From NCBI GenBank assembly GCA_035460965.1, contig DATHWB010000172.1, forward strand, positions 1 through 32,423: a stretch of 32,423 bases of DNA, given 5' to 3'. Of the stretch, positions 7,921 through 16,477 are shown one piece after another. The DNA is from DATHWB01 sp035460965 (GTDB taxonomy: Bacteria; Actinomycetota; Acidimicrobiia; Spongiisociales; ZC4RG35). The translations under genes and the position numbers were made by a program. Below the pieces are notes generated by a model. That model was not told the origin of the DNA. It made no database searches and saw nothing but the letters and a program-made list of their open reading frames with translations. Every line of letters starts with the position of its first letter. Positions within the stretch are counted from its first letter, which is position 1.

Positions 7921-8844
7921 TCATCGTCGCACCGCAGAACGGGACCCGACCCATCGGGCGACCACGGTGAAGACGAGGACGATCACGAGGAGGGCGAGGG
8001 CGCCGCCCCAAGCCCTTTCGATTCCGGGAGCGAATGGCTGCCTGGCCCCGTTGTAGATCTGGAGGGTCAACGTACCGATGGCGACGTTGAACAGGTCGGT
8101 GATGACGTTGATGTTCCCGAATGCCGTGAGGATCAACGGCGCCGTCTCACCCGCCCCTCTCGCCACCGCCAGCATCGTCCCGGTGGCGAGCCCGGGGCCG
8201 GCCGCAGGCAGAACCACCTTGAGTGTCGTCTGCCACCTCCGGGCACCGAGGGCGAAGGAGGCCGCCCGGATCTCGTCAGGCACGGTCTTGAGGATCTCCT
8301 CGGAGGTGCGGACCACGATGGGCAGCATCACGATCCCGATGGCGATGGCGCCGGGGAACGCTCCGAATGTGAGTCGCTGGCCCGAACCGAGAATCACCAG
8401 CGCGTACACCGCCAGTCCGACGAACACCGAGGGGATGCCCGTCATCACGTCCGTGAAGAATCGGATGACCTTGGCCAGGATCCCCCTGCCGTAGTCGACG
8501 ATGTAGAGCGCCGCCAGGATCCCGATCGGGATCGCCATGAGGCTGGCCCATGTGACGATGATGAACGTTCCGACGAAGCCGGCGGCGTAGCCGCCACCCT
8601 CGCGGCGTGGCGGCGGCTCCGCCTGGGTGAAGAAGCCCCAGTCGATGACGGCCGCACCGCGACGGGCGACTTCGACGACGATCAGTACCAGCGGGATCGA
8701 TGCCACGACCATCAGAACCGTGAGGAGAACGCGAAGCGCTCGATCGACCCGCGCTCGCCTGCGGGCGTTGGCCTGCAACACGGACAGCGACCGGTGCCCG
8801 GTCGGCGTGAGGAGTTCCGGTGTCGGCGCCCGGAGGTCGGTCAC
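7921..8844 (-). CDS. pstA: Phosphate ABC transporter permease PstA
   Basis: This 307-residue integral membrane subunit forms the phosphate channel together with PstC. There are about six membrane segments, the first at residues 38-57. The EAA-type loop that contacts PstB is visible at about 208-235 (EEILKTVPDEIRAASFALGA), and the conserved GAGETAPL follows further on. The GTG at 8844 overlaps the pstC stop as GTGA and has GGGAGG upstream. Length is normal for the family. Confidence 0.95.
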   Translation of the reverse strand: MTDLRAPTPELLTPTGHRSLSVLQANARRRARVDRALRVLLTVLMVVASIPLVLIVVEVARRGAAVIDWGFFTQAEPPPRREGGGYAAGFVGTFIIVTWASLMAIPIGILAALYIVDYGRGILAKVIRFFTDVMTGIPSVFVGLAVYALVILGSGQRLTFGAFPGAIAIGIVMLPIVVRTSEEILKTVPDEIRAASFALGARRWQTTLKVVLPAAGPGLATGTMLAVARGAGETAPLILTAFGNINVITDLFNVAIGTLTLQIYNGARQPFAPGIERAWGGALALLVIVLVFTVVARWVGSRSAVRR

Positions 8845-9830
8845 AGTGCCTCACCTCCCGGTCGCCCGAACCGGAACACGATGAGCCGGGCGAGGACGTT
8901 GACGATCATCGTCACCAGGAACAGCACGACACCGACGCCCATCAACGCCACGAGCGTCTCCGGGGCGGCATCCTGGAACGTGGCTGCGATGTGAGATGCC
9001 AGCGTGTCACCCGGAAAGAACAGCGTGGCGCCGAATCGCTGCGAGCCCCCCACCAGCATCAGCACGGCGATGGTCTCGCCCAGGGCTCGCCCGAGCCCGA
9101 GCATCGTCGCCCCCACCACTCCGCTGAAGCTCCGCGGCAGCACCACTCCTCGCAGCATCTCCCACTTGGTCGCCCCCAGTCCGTAGGCGGCATCGATCTC
9201 GTCACGCGGTGTGGTGGCGACGATCTCGCGGCTGAGTGCGGTGATGATCGGAAGGATCATGATCGCCAGGACGAATCCGGCGTGGAAGTAGTTGACGTTG
9301 GGCACCGGGCCGGCCAGGAAGGGGATGGCGTCCCCGAACGTGGCGGACACCCACCGCGTGGCCGGATGGAGCACCGTGGGCACGAACCAGAGCAGTCCCC
9401 ACAGGCCGAACACCACGGACGGGACGGCGGCCAGCACCTCCACCGAGTAGGACAGCGGGACGCGCAGCCGCCGGGGCGCATAGAAGTTGATGAAGAGCGA
9501 GACCGCCAAGGCCATCGGCAATGCCAGACCGACGGCGATCGCCGACGTGAACAACGTGCCGAACACGAACGGCCAGGCGCCGTACGTCCCCGTGAACTCG
9601 CTCCGACTGAACCCGGCGCGCCACTCGGTTCCGAACACGAAGGAGAAGAAGCCCTGGTACTCGAAGACCGGGATTGCGTCCGCCACGGTGCGGAACACCA
9701 TCGCCCCGAGGATCAGGAGCACGAGCAGCCCACCGAACAGGAGCAGCATCGCGAACGCCCGGTCGCCGTGGCGCGCCATGCCACGCCTCCTCAGGCCGGG
9801 ACTGTCGATCGACGATGCCATCTCCACCAC
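8841..9830 (-). CDS. pstC: Phosphate ABC transporter permease PstC
   Basis: This 329-residue integral membrane partner of PstA has about six membrane segments. The coupling-loop sequence includes REIVATTPRDEIDAAYGLGATKWE, and the conserved GRALGETIAV follows. The GTG at 9830 gives the longest product; an ATG at 9821 in the same frame has GGTGGTGGAG directly before it and is almost as likely. It follows pstS after a gap of 46 nt that holds a perfect stem-loop, and it overlaps pstA by 4 nt. Confidence 0.94.
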   Translation of the reverse strand: MVEMASSIDSPGLRRRGMARHGDRAFAMLLLFGGLLVLLILGAMVFRTVADAIPVFEYQGFFSFVFGTEWRAGFSRSEFTGTYGAWPFVFGTLFTSAIAVGLALPMALAVSLFINFYAPRRLRVPLSYSVEVLAAVPSVVFGLWGLLWFVPTVLHPATRWVSATFGDAIPFLAGPVPNVNYFHAGFVLAIMILPIITALSREIVATTPRDEIDAAYGLGATKWEMLRGVVLPRSFSGVVGATMLGLGRALGETIAVLMLVGGSQRFGATLFFPGDTLASHIAATFQDAAPETLVALMGVGVVLFLVTMIVNVLARLIVFRFGRPGGEAL

Positions 9831-9836
9831 CTTCGT

Positions 9837-9860
9837 GGCGGGGAGGAGGTCCTCCCCGCC
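9837..9860 (-). promoter_or_regulatory. Perfect stem-loop between pstS and pstC
   Basis: GGCGGGGAGGA (9837-9847) and TCCTCCCCGCC (9850-9860) are exact inverted repeats, giving a very stable GC-rich hairpin between the pstS stop and the pstC start. No T-run follows on the minus strand, so it is more likely an mRNA-stabilising or attenuating element that lets pstS be expressed above the membrane subunits than a full terminator. Confidence 0.65.
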
Positions 9861-9876
9861 CCTGGTTCACTTCGTG

Positions 9877-10995
9877 TCAGTCGAGCGAGCCGGTCCTGGC
9901 GATCGCATCCAGGACCCGGGCCCGCAGGCCTTCGCCGAGGGGTGCGTAGCCCAGTTCGAGCGCCGCCTCGATCGCCTCGTCGCTCGACACCGCCCACGTC
10001 CAATAGTTGCGCAGCAGCTCGGCCGTGTCGCCGTCGTAACCGCACTCCCAGGTGAAGTTCCACACGGCGCCGACGATCGGATATCCACCCCCACCGACTC
10101 CGAGGATGTCGAACTGGAAGGAGTCGGGAATCTCGAGCACTTCCAGCGCTTCTGACGTCGCCTCGAGCGTGGCCTTCACCGCATTCCCGTCGGAGTTGAT
10201 GATCCGTGCCGTCGGCAAGTCGTTGATCAGGGCGTACGCCTGGTTGACGTAGCCGATGCCACCGGGGTTCTGCTCGATCCCCGCCGTGACGCCTTCGTTG
10301 CCCTGACCGCCGATCGTCCCCGCCGGCCACTGCACTTCGGTGCCGCTACCGAGGGTCCAGGTCGCCGTGTCCGCTTCGAGATAGGTCGTGAAGACGCTCG
10401 TGGTGCCCGAACCGTCGGAACGATGCACGACCGTGATGTCGAGATCGGGTAGCTCCCGATCGGGGTTCAGCTCGGCGATGGCCGGATCGCTGAAGTTGGT
10501 GATCCGCCGCTCGAAGATGTCGGCCACCACGTCACCCGACAGCACCAGATCGTCGAACTGGTCGTCTCCGAACGCCACCTCCACCGCACCGAACAGGACC
10601 GGCCATTGCAGCGCCTCACAGCCTCGGGAGGCCCGGGCTTCCGCGAGGGCGTCGTCGCGGAGGTACCGCTCCGACGTGCCCCAGTCCACGGTCTGCAGCA
10701 GGAACTGCTCGATGCCGCCGCCGGAGCCGATCGACTGGTAGTTGATCGTCACCTCGGGCTGGACGTCGTTCGTGTAGATGAAGGTCCAGTCCTGATAGAC
10801 CGGGTTGGGGAATGTGGCTCCTGCGCCGTCGAGGCTTCCGGAGAGCTGCGATCCGCCTCCGGTCGTCGCGGTCGTCTCCGACCCGCCGGCGGTGGTATCG
10901 GAGCCACCACCGTCCAAGAGGTCCTCCGAGCCTGAACAGGCGGCCACGACCAACGCCACGGTGGCGACCGCGGCCAGGTGCTTCATGCGATTCAT
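9877..10995 (-). CDS. pstS: Phosphate-binding lipoprotein PstS
   Basis: This 372-residue substrate-binding lipoprotein captures phosphate outside the membrane and delivers it to PstCA. The signal peptide ends in V-V-A-A-C (Cys20), followed by a Gly/Ser/Thr linker to about residue 55. Family motifs are GAGATFPNPVYQDW, the phosphate-contacting INYQSIGSGGG, HRSDGSGTT and the GGQGNEGV/NPGGIGYV region. The usual FGASD element appears as DWGTSERYL. The ATG at 10995 has GGGAG 11 nt upstream. It is the first gene of the pst operon; a PHO-box-like repeat lies about 110 nt upstream. Confidence 0.95.
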   Translation of the reverse strand: MNRMKHLAAVATVALVVAACSGSEDLLDGGGSDTTAGGSETTATTGGGSQLSGSLDGAGATFPNPVYQDWTFIYTNDVQPEVTINYQSIGSGGGIEQFLLQTVDWGTSERYLRDDALAEARASRGCEALQWPVLFGAVEVAFGDDQFDDLVLSGDVVADIFERRITNFSDPAIAELNPDRELPDLDITVVHRSDGSGTTSVFTTYLEADTATWTLGSGTEVQWPAGTIGGQGNEGVTAGIEQNPGGIGYVNQAYALINDLPTARIINSDGNAVKATLEATSEALEVLEIPDSFQFDILGVGGGGYPIVGAVWNFTWECGYDGDTAELLRNYWTWAVSSDEAIEAALELGYAPLGEGLRARVLDAIARTGSLD

Positions 10996-11104
10996 CGTTC
11001 GTCAATCTCCCTGATCGGAGTCGACGCCCGCCGAGACGACGGGCGCGGTGCTCATGCGCACGCCGTCAGGTAAGACCGGCGAGTTGACCCGCCCCGGTAC
11101 CGGC

Positions 11105-11122
11105 CGTGAACGAGAGATGAAC
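11105..11122 (-). promoter_or_regulatory. PHO-box-like direct repeat upstream of pstS
   Basis: On the minus strand GTTCATC (11122-11116), TCTC and GTTCACG (11111-11105) repeat with an 11-nt period, like Streptomyces PhoP boxes. The site is in the 165-nt gap between aapP and pstS. I see no convincing -10 at the usual distance. The rest of the gap holds a weak 5-bp hairpin (11135-11148) after the aapP stop and nothing else recognisable. Confidence 0.55.
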
Positions 11123-11160
11123 GTTGCGAACCGGCGGCGGGAGCGCCGGGAGGCGAACGA

Positions 11161-11901
11161 CTACAGGATCTGGGAGAGGAAGAGCTTGGTGCGGTCGTGC
11201 TGCGGATCGGTGAAGAAGTGCTCCGGAGTGCCTTCCTCGACGATCTGACCCTGGTCCATGAAGATCACCCGATCCGCCACCTCGCGGGCGAAGCCCATCT
11301 CGTGTGTCACCACCAGCATCGTCATGCCGGACTTCGCCAGCTCCTTCATCGCATCGAGGACTTCCTTGATCATCTCCGGGTCGAGAGCGGACGTCGGCTC
11401 GTCGAACAGCATGATGCGCGGATCCATCGCCAGCGAACGGGCGAGGGCGACCCGCTGTTGCTGGCCGCCCGACAGCTGGCCCGGGTACTTGGCCGCCTGC
11501 TCGGGAATCCCCACCCGCTCCAGGAGACCCATCGCCTTCTCCTCCGCTTCCCGCTTCGGACGCTTCCGCACCCAGGTCTGGGCGAGGGTGACGTTCTGCA
11601 GCACGGTCAGGTGAGGGAACAGGTTGAACTGCTGGAACACCATTCCCACCTCGGACCGGATCTTCTCGATGTTCTTCACGTCGGAGGTCAGCTCGATCCC
11701 GTCGACCACGATGCGCCCTTCCTGATGCACCTCCAGGCGGTTGATGCAGCGGATCCACGTGGACTTGCCGGACCCCGACGGACCGATGATGACGACGACC
11801 TCGCCCTCGAACACGGTGGTCGTGATGCCGCGGAGTGCCTGGAACTCGCCGAACCACTTCTTGACGTCGTCGCAGACGACGATCTCCTTCTTGTCAGTCA
11901 T
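11161..11901 (-). CDS. aapP: Amino-acid ABC transporter ATP-binding protein (AapP/GlnQ type)
   Basis: This 246-residue polar-amino-acid transporter ATPase acts at the inner membrane face with the AapQ/AapM permeases. It carries Walker A GPSGSGKST (40-48), FQQFNLFPH Q-loop (Gln90), signature LSGGQQQR (143-150) and Walker B IMLFDEPTSALDPEM (from 163). The ATG at 11901 has GGAG upstream and follows the aapM stop by 9 nt. It is the last gene of the aap operon. Confidence 0.93.
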   Translation of the reverse strand: MTDKKEIVVCDDVKKWFGEFQALRGITTTVFEGEVVVIIGPSGSGKSTWIRCINRLEVHQEGRIVVDGIELTSDVKNIEKIRSEVGMVFQQFNLFPHLTVLQNVTLAQTWVRKRPKREAEEKAMGLLERVGIPEQAAKYPGQLSGGQQQRVALARSLAMDPRIMLFDEPTSALDPEMIKEVLDAMKELAKSGMTMLVVTHEMGFAREVADRVIFMDQGQIVEEGTPEHFFTDPQHDRTKLFLSQIL

Positions 11902-11910
11902 CGAGGGCTC

Positions 11911-13656
11911 CTATCGGGTTCCGACGCCGAGCTTGCGCTCCAGCCGCTGGCTCGCCCGGCTGAAGTTGTACGTGAAGACCCAGTAGACGGCGGCGGCGAA
12001 GATCAGGTTCTCCAGGATCGAGCCGAGCGACGTCGGCTGATTCGGGACCACGTCCCGCGCCACCCGGAAGAACTCGGCGAGTCCGACGATCGCCACCAGC
12101 GAGGTGTCCTTGAACAGCGCGATGACCTGGCCGACGATGGCCGGGATGACCGCTCGCAGCGCCTGGGGGAGGGTGATGAGCATCGTCATCTGGGCCGTCG
12201 TCATGCCCAGCGCCTTGGCGGCCTCGTACTGCCCGCGGGGAATCGACTGCAGGCCCCCTCGCACGTTCTCCGCCAGGTAGGCGGCGGAGAACAGGGTGAA
12301 CCCTCCCAACACGAGCACATTCGGATCGGGGTCGAAGGCCGGAGGGAGGAAGTTGAAGATGCCGAATCGGGCGATGAAGAGCAAGGTGATCAGCGGCACC
12401 CCACGGACCAACTCGATGTAGCCGGTCGACAGCAGCCGGAAGATCGGCATCGTCGATGTCCGGCCGAGGGCGAGCGTCACCCCCATCGGGAACGACAACA
12501 GCAGGCTCCCCACCGCCAGCATCAGGGTGAGGTTCATCCCGCCGTAGTACTCGTTCCGGGTGTCGAGCCCGGTGCCGGCGTCACCGACGACGAACAAGTA
12601 CGTCGCGAACAGGGCGAGCCCGAACCATGCCCACAGGATCTTTCGTCGCGAGGCGTCGGAAGATCCGAAAGTCGGAGTGGCGAGCGAGACCACCGCCAGC
12701 AGGAACACCAGCGCCCGCCCGAGCATCGGGGCATCGATCGCCCACACCGCTGCGGCGGCCACGACCAGCAGGGCGTTGATCACCCCGGCCCGCTCGCGGT
12801 CACTGCGCGAGACGACCCAGATGACGAGCGCCCCTCCGACGATCACCCCGGCGATCCAGGGCAGCCAGGGCCCGGTCACGGTGTCCCAGTCGACCTGGGG
12901 GCGGCGCTGCACGTGGAGGTAGATGACCGGCAGGCTGATGAGCCACGCCCCCACCATGACCGCCCGCAGCATGCCCGAAGGCACACGGGCGGAGATGACC
13001 CGACCGAGCAGGTGGCCGACGACGCCCACGGCCACGCCGACCGTCAGCGGCACCTTGGTACTGGCATCGATCGGCAGCACCCAGACCAGAACCAGGAACG
13101 CCACGACCGCCCCTGCCAGGACCGCCTGGATCGGGATGCGCTCGACCACGGCGTCGGACGCCAGGTTCCGATCGACGAGGACCGTGGCGAGCACCAGTAC
13201 CGCGCCGGCCACGAGCACCAGGAGATGCCAGCCGAACGAGGCCGGCGCCAGGATTCCGACGAGCAGCAGCGTGATCCCGAGCGCACGGAACCCGGCGGAG
13301 ATCCTGGCGACAGAGGTCAGCCCGGTGGGCCTCCACACGGCGGTCGACACACCCGACAGGAAGAACACGATGTGCAGGGAGAGCCAGACCCGCTCGAGTT
13401 CGCTTCGGGGGTACGTGCCCACCGCGTAGTTGGTGGCGTTGCGGGGGATGACCTCCCACAGCCGGTCCTCGGCGAACACGAAGCCGAGGACTGCTCGCAG
13501 GCCGACGAGGATGATCGCACCGAGGACGAGCGTGAGGACACTGGATCCGACCGAGAAGAAGAGGTTCTTGCGCAGCCAGACGATCGCACCGGGCTGTGAC
13601 GCCTCCGGGGGCGGTTCGGGCGGGCGGAGCGCCCCGGCGACACGCGGCGACGTCAT
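11911..13656 (-). CDS. aapM: General amino-acid ABC transporter permease (AapM type, enlarged)
   Basis: This 581-residue integral membrane subunit has a His/Glu/Gln/Arg/opine-type permease core in its C-terminal part, with the coupling loop ENVRGGLQSIPRGQYEAAKALG and the following LPQALRAVIPA. The N-terminal and middle part (about residues 30-350) contains many extra hydrophobic segments, so the protein is well longer than the roughly 380-400 residues usual for AapM. The start at 13656 overlaps the aapQ stop as ATGA. The frame stays open upstream over aapQ, but that stretch is antisense-like and not coding in this frame. Substrate is probably polar L-amino acids by family. Confidence 0.87.
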   Translation of the reverse strand: MTSPRVAGALRPPEPPPEASQPGAIVWLRKNLFFSVGSSVLTLVLGAIILVGLRAVLGFVFAEDRLWEVIPRNATNYAVGTYPRSELERVWLSLHIVFFLSGVSTAVWRPTGLTSVARISAGFRALGITLLLVGILAPASFGWHLLVLVAGAVLVLATVLVDRNLASDAVVERIPIQAVLAGAVVAFLVLVWVLPIDASTKVPLTVGVAVGVVGHLLGRVISARVPSGMLRAVMVGAWLISLPVIYLHVQRRPQVDWDTVTGPWLPWIAGVIVGGALVIWVVSRSDRERAGVINALLVVAAAAVWAIDAPMLGRALVFLLAVVSLATPTFGSSDASRRKILWAWFGLALFATYLFVVGDAGTGLDTRNEYYGGMNLTLMLAVGSLLLSFPMGVTLALGRTSTMPIFRLLSTGYIELVRGVPLITLLFIARFGIFNFLPPAFDPDPNVLVLGGFTLFSAAYLAENVRGGLQSIPRGQYEAAKALGMTTAQMTMLITLPQALRAVIPAIVGQVIALFKDTSLVAIVGLAEFFRVARDVVPNQPTSLGSILENLIFAAAVYWVFTYNFSRASQRLERKLGVGTR

Positions 13657-15176
13657 CGTTCCACCAGCTTCAGTCGGCGGTTGTAGTAATTGACGATGCT
13701 CGACAGCGTGAGGCTGACCGCCAGGTAGAAGACGATCCAGAGCAGGAAGGTCTGCATGAACTGACCCGTCTGGTTGGCCAGGGTCTGGCCGACCGCCACG
13801 ATCTCCGGATACGCCACGGCGATCCCGAGAGAGGTGTTCTTGGCGAGGTTCAGGTACTGGTTGCCGATCGGCGGCATGATGATCCGGAACGCCTGCGGCA
13901 GGATGATCATGCGCAGCAGCTGGCTGCGCTTCAGCCCGAGGGCGAGTCCCGCCTCCGTCTGACCCTTGGGTACCGCCAGGATTCCTCCCCGCACCACCTC
14001 GGCGATGAAGGCGGCGGTGTACATCGTGACCCCGACCCAGACACCGAAGAAGGCCGGGGTCATGGTCATCCCCGACGGACCGATCTGCGGGAAGCGCCCC
14101 GGGACCACGACGTCCGGGCGGGCGAACCGCAGGGGGCTCCCGCTCCGGAGGAAGTCGAACTTCTGGTCGAGGAAGCGCAGGATGAACTCGACCACGTCCA
14201 CCCCGAATCCGACGACCGCGGGGAATCGGAGCACGAAGAGGGCGAAGGCCACACCCACCACGCCACCAAGCCCCACCTTGAACCAGTCGTCGTCGGTGAG
14301 CTTGGCGCGGCCGGCGGGCGAGTCGAAGGAGGACAGGAAGCGGCGGATCCAGCGAACGGCGGCGAGTATCGCCACCGCTGCCAGCAGCAACTGCCAGCCC
14401 AGCAAGGGGATGGTCGTGACGATCGCAGCCGCCAGCTGCCACAGCCATCCGAGGGCCCCGGCGATCGGGTGGCCGAACCATCCGATCAGCGAGATGCCGA
14501 GGAAGGTCAGGACCGCCCATCGGGCCGGGTAGGTGTCCTCACCGGTGCGCTCGAGGCGATCGATACGCGACCGGTACACCAGCCGGGCGACGACGACGCC
14601 CGCCACCACGAAGACGATCCACTGCCAGAACGTGGCAGTGGGATAGAACCAGGGGATCGACACCCCCTTGTTGGTGACCAGGAGCCAGGTCTCGCCCTCC
14701 CGGGCCCCGTCCACCCCGGGGAAGGTCTGAGTGGCGACGAAGAACCAGAAGACGATCTGCACCAACAGCGGAATGTTGCGAAGGGCCTCCACGTAGAAGC
14801 TGGCGAGGCGGTTCACCAGCCAGTTCGAGGAGAGTCGGGCGACACCGACGATCACACCGAGGACGGTTGCGGCGATGATCCCCGAGAACGTGATCCGGAA
14901 CATGTTCACGGCCCCGGTCTGCAATGCCTGGATGGCGTTCGCAGGTCGGGTGAAGATGCCCTCGCCGATCTGGATGCCGGCCGGGCGGGTCAGGAAGCCC
15001 CAACCGAACGACCGCCCCTGCGCCTGGAGGTTGGCCGCCGCCTGCGACCCGAGGATCCAGGCGAGAGCGATGAGGCCTGCGAGGACGACCAACTGCGCGG
15101 CCCACTTGAGGAACGTGACGTTCCTCCATGGTGGAGGGCGTTTCTCGCCCGTGGGATTACGCAGGACCGTCGACAT
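13653..15176 (-). CDS. aapQ: General amino-acid ABC transporter permease (AapQ type)
   Basis: This 507-residue membrane subunit pairs with AapM. The coupling loop EVVRGGILAVPKGQTEAGLALGLKR and LPQAFRIIMPPIGNQYLNLAKNTSLG near the C-terminus are diagnostic of the family; the long N-terminal half carries additional membrane segments and a soluble loop, longer than the approximately 400 residues usual for AapQ. The ATG at 15176 has no clear Shine-Dalgarno and begins 11 nt after a strong stem-loop. An in-frame GTG at 15119 is preceded by TGGAGGAAC and could be a second start, although the residues before it look family-like. It overlaps aapM by 4 nt. Confidence 0.87.
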   Translation of the reverse strand: MSTVLRNPTGEKRPPPWRNVTFLKWAAQLVVLAGLIALAWILGSQAAANLQAQGRSFGWGFLTRPAGIQIGEGIFTRPANAIQALQTGAVNMFRITFSGIIAATVLGVIVGVARLSSNWLVNRLASFYVEALRNIPLLVQIVFWFFVATQTFPGVDGAREGETWLLVTNKGVSIPWFYPTATFWQWIVFVVAGVVVARLVYRSRIDRLERTGEDTYPARWAVLTFLGISLIGWFGHPIAGALGWLWQLAAAIVTTIPLLGWQLLLAAVAILAAVRWIRRFLSSFDSPAGRAKLTDDDWFKVGLGGVVGVAFALFVLRFPAVVGFGVDVVEFILRFLDQKFDFLRSGSPLRFARPDVVVPGRFPQIGPSGMTMTPAFFGVWVGVTMYTAAFIAEVVRGGILAVPKGQTEAGLALGLKRSQLLRMIILPQAFRIIMPPIGNQYLNLAKNTSLGIAVAYPEIVAVGQTLANQTGQFMQTFLLWIVFYLAVSLTLSSIVNYYNRRLKLVER

Positions 15177-15187
15177 CGGGAATGGGT

Positions 15188-15216
15188 GACCGGGGGTGGC
15201 CGATCCACCCCCGGTC
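15188..15216 (-). promoter_or_regulatory. Perfect stem-loop between aapJ and aapQ
   Basis: GACCGGGGGTGG (15188-15199) and CCACCCCCGGTC (15205-15216) are exact 12-bp inverted repeats around a 5-nt loop, in the 50-nt gap between the binding-protein gene and the first permease gene. No T-run follows. It matches in position the stem-loop between pstS and pstC and probably protects or separates the aapJ message. Confidence 0.65.
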
Positions 15217-15226
15217 GCTCATCCGT

Positions 15227-16339
15227 TCAGCGAATCGGCATCGGGTACTGGATACCACCGTCGGCGTAGAGAGCGTTGAGACCCCGCTCCAGGCCGAGCG
15301 GCCGCAGGTGCCGGTCGAAGACCTCGCCGTAGTTCCCGACCTGGCTGATCACCTGGTAGAAGGCGTCGGCCGGGATCCCCATCGCGGACTGGACCTCTCC
15401 CTCGCCGCCGAGCATGCGGGCGACCTCTCCGTTGGGCGGGTCGTCTCGCATCTGATCGACGTTCTGGGACGTCACACCCTGCTCCTCGGCGATCTGCATC
15501 GCGAAGATCGTCCAGGTGACGACGTCACCGAAGCGCGAGTTGTTCTGTGCCCAGCCGGGGCCGAGCGGTTCCTTCGAGAACGGGACGGCCGGGAAGATCA
15601 CCCAGTCGCCGCCGTCAGGATCCGCCGCCTTGCGGGAGACGAGCCCGGAGCCGTCGGTGGTGACCACGTCACATGCTCCCGACTTGAAGTTCTCCATCAC
15701 GATGTTGAAGTCCTCGAAGGTGTTCAACGTGATGTCGATGCCGAGTGCGGCCGCCGCCTCCGACATGTTCAGCTCGGTGGTAGTGCCGGCGTTCGTGCAC
15801 ACGACGGCGCCGTCGATCTCGGACAACGCCGAGTTCGACGAGAAACCGTCCCCTGCGCGTCCCATCATCTGCTGTCCGTCGTAGTACGTGGTCGGTCCGA
15901 AGTCGAGGCCGAGTTCGGTGTCACGCGTCTGTGTCCAGGTGGTGTTCCGGGACAGCAGATCGATCAGACCCGAGTTGACCGCCTCGAACCGAGCCGCGGC
16001 TGTGAGTGCCTCGTAGCGCACGGCATCGGCGTCCCCGAACAGCGCCGCCGCCACCGCCCGACACAGATCCACGTCGAAGCCGACGAAGTTCCCGTCCGCA
16101 TCGAGGGATCCGAATCCGGGCAGCACCTCGTTCACGCCGCAGTTCAACTCACCGCGGGCGAGCACGGTCTCGAGCAGGTCTCCGCCCGTCTGGGCTCCGC
16201 CGTCGGTCGTCGGCGGTGCCGTGGTCTCGGTGGATCCGTCGGGTGCCGTCGTGGTGGTGGTCGTCTCTTCAGCGTCCGACCCGCACGCCGCGAGCACCAT
16301 GGCCAGTACGGACAACACGATCATGAAGCGCTTCTTCAT
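15227..16339 (-). CDS. aapJ: Amino-acid-binding lipoprotein of ABC transporter (AapJ type)
   Basis: This 370-residue substrate-binding lipoprotein has a signal peptide ending L-A-A-C (Cys19), then a Thr-rich linker (about 25-48) and a type-2 periplasmic-binding domain. Visible family sequence includes LNCGVNEVLPGFG, FVGFDVDLCRAVAAALFG and ARFEAVNSGLIDLLSRNTTWT, typical of general L-amino-acid binding proteins; the arrangement is AapJ-like rather than GlnH-like. The ATG at 16339 has GGAGGAGGAG upstream; a longer frame to 16411 crosses the leader and has no such site. It heads the J-Q-M-P operon. Confidence 0.92.
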   Translation of the reverse strand: MKKRFMIVLSVLAMVLAACGSDAEETTTTTTAPDGSTETTAPPTTDGGAQTGGDLLETVLARGELNCGVNEVLPGFGSLDADGNFVGFDVDLCRAVAAALFGDADAVRYEALTAAARFEAVNSGLIDLLSRNTTWTQTRDTELGLDFGPTTYYDGQQMMGRAGDGFSSNSALSEIDGAVVCTNAGTTTELNMSEAAAALGIDITLNTFEDFNIVMENFKSGACDVVTTDGSGLVSRKAADPDGGDWVIFPAVPFSKEPLGPGWAQNNSRFGDVVTWTIFAMQIAEEQGVTSQNVDQMRDDPPNGEVARMLGGEGEVQSAMGIPADAFYQVISQVGNYGEVFDRHLRPLGLERGLNALYADGGIQYPMPIR

Positions 16340-16360
16340 GTTCTCCTCCTCCCAATTGGG

Positions 16361-16391
16361 GCACTCTCGTGAAGAGTGCGTCAGGACCCTA
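16361..16391 (-). promoter_or_regulatory. aapJ promoter -10 candidate and 5'-leader stem-loop
   Basis: TAGGGT on the minus strand (16391-16386) is a plausible actinobacterial -10. The transcription start would then fall near 16379, exactly where a 7-bp stem-loop GCACTCT/AGAGTGC (16361-16379, 5-nt loop) begins. The mRNA would therefore start with a hairpin, which often protects a 5' end. Confidence 0.4.
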
Positions 16392-16477
16392 GCCCCGGAC
16401 CCCGCTGCCATGCAGGAGAACCGTGGGGCATCCGTGGAGCCAACGAGGGGCGCTTCGGTGGGGTTCCCCGTCGGGGA

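Noticed and set aside
7805..8011. N-terminal extension of PstB (starts at 8011 or 7924)
   Set aside because: The residues are not PstB-like, a strong Shine-Dalgarno precedes 7804, and a PHO-box-like repeat occupies the stretch. The ATGA overlap at 7924 keeps this as a minor alternative.
11197..13599. An 800-codon plus-strand open frame
   Set aside because: It is antisense to aapP and aapM, whose ATPase and permease motifs are unmistakable. The translation is rich in Arg, His, Asp and Gln, as expected for a mirror frame in GC-rich DNA.
13657..14520. Upstream in-frame extension of aapM
   Set aside because: The frame stays open across aapQ but encodes Arg/Gly-rich sequence there. The ATGA overlap at 13656 and the permease-like sequence after it fix the start.
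13596..15269. A 557-codon plus-strand open frame
   Set aside because: Antisense to aapQ with the same low-complexity, hydrophilic composition and no recognisable domain.
16455..16475. Short CCCC-GAC-GGGG hairpin after the dxs stop as terminator
   Set aside because: Only 4-5 bp and no T-run; such G/C runs arise by chance at this base composition.
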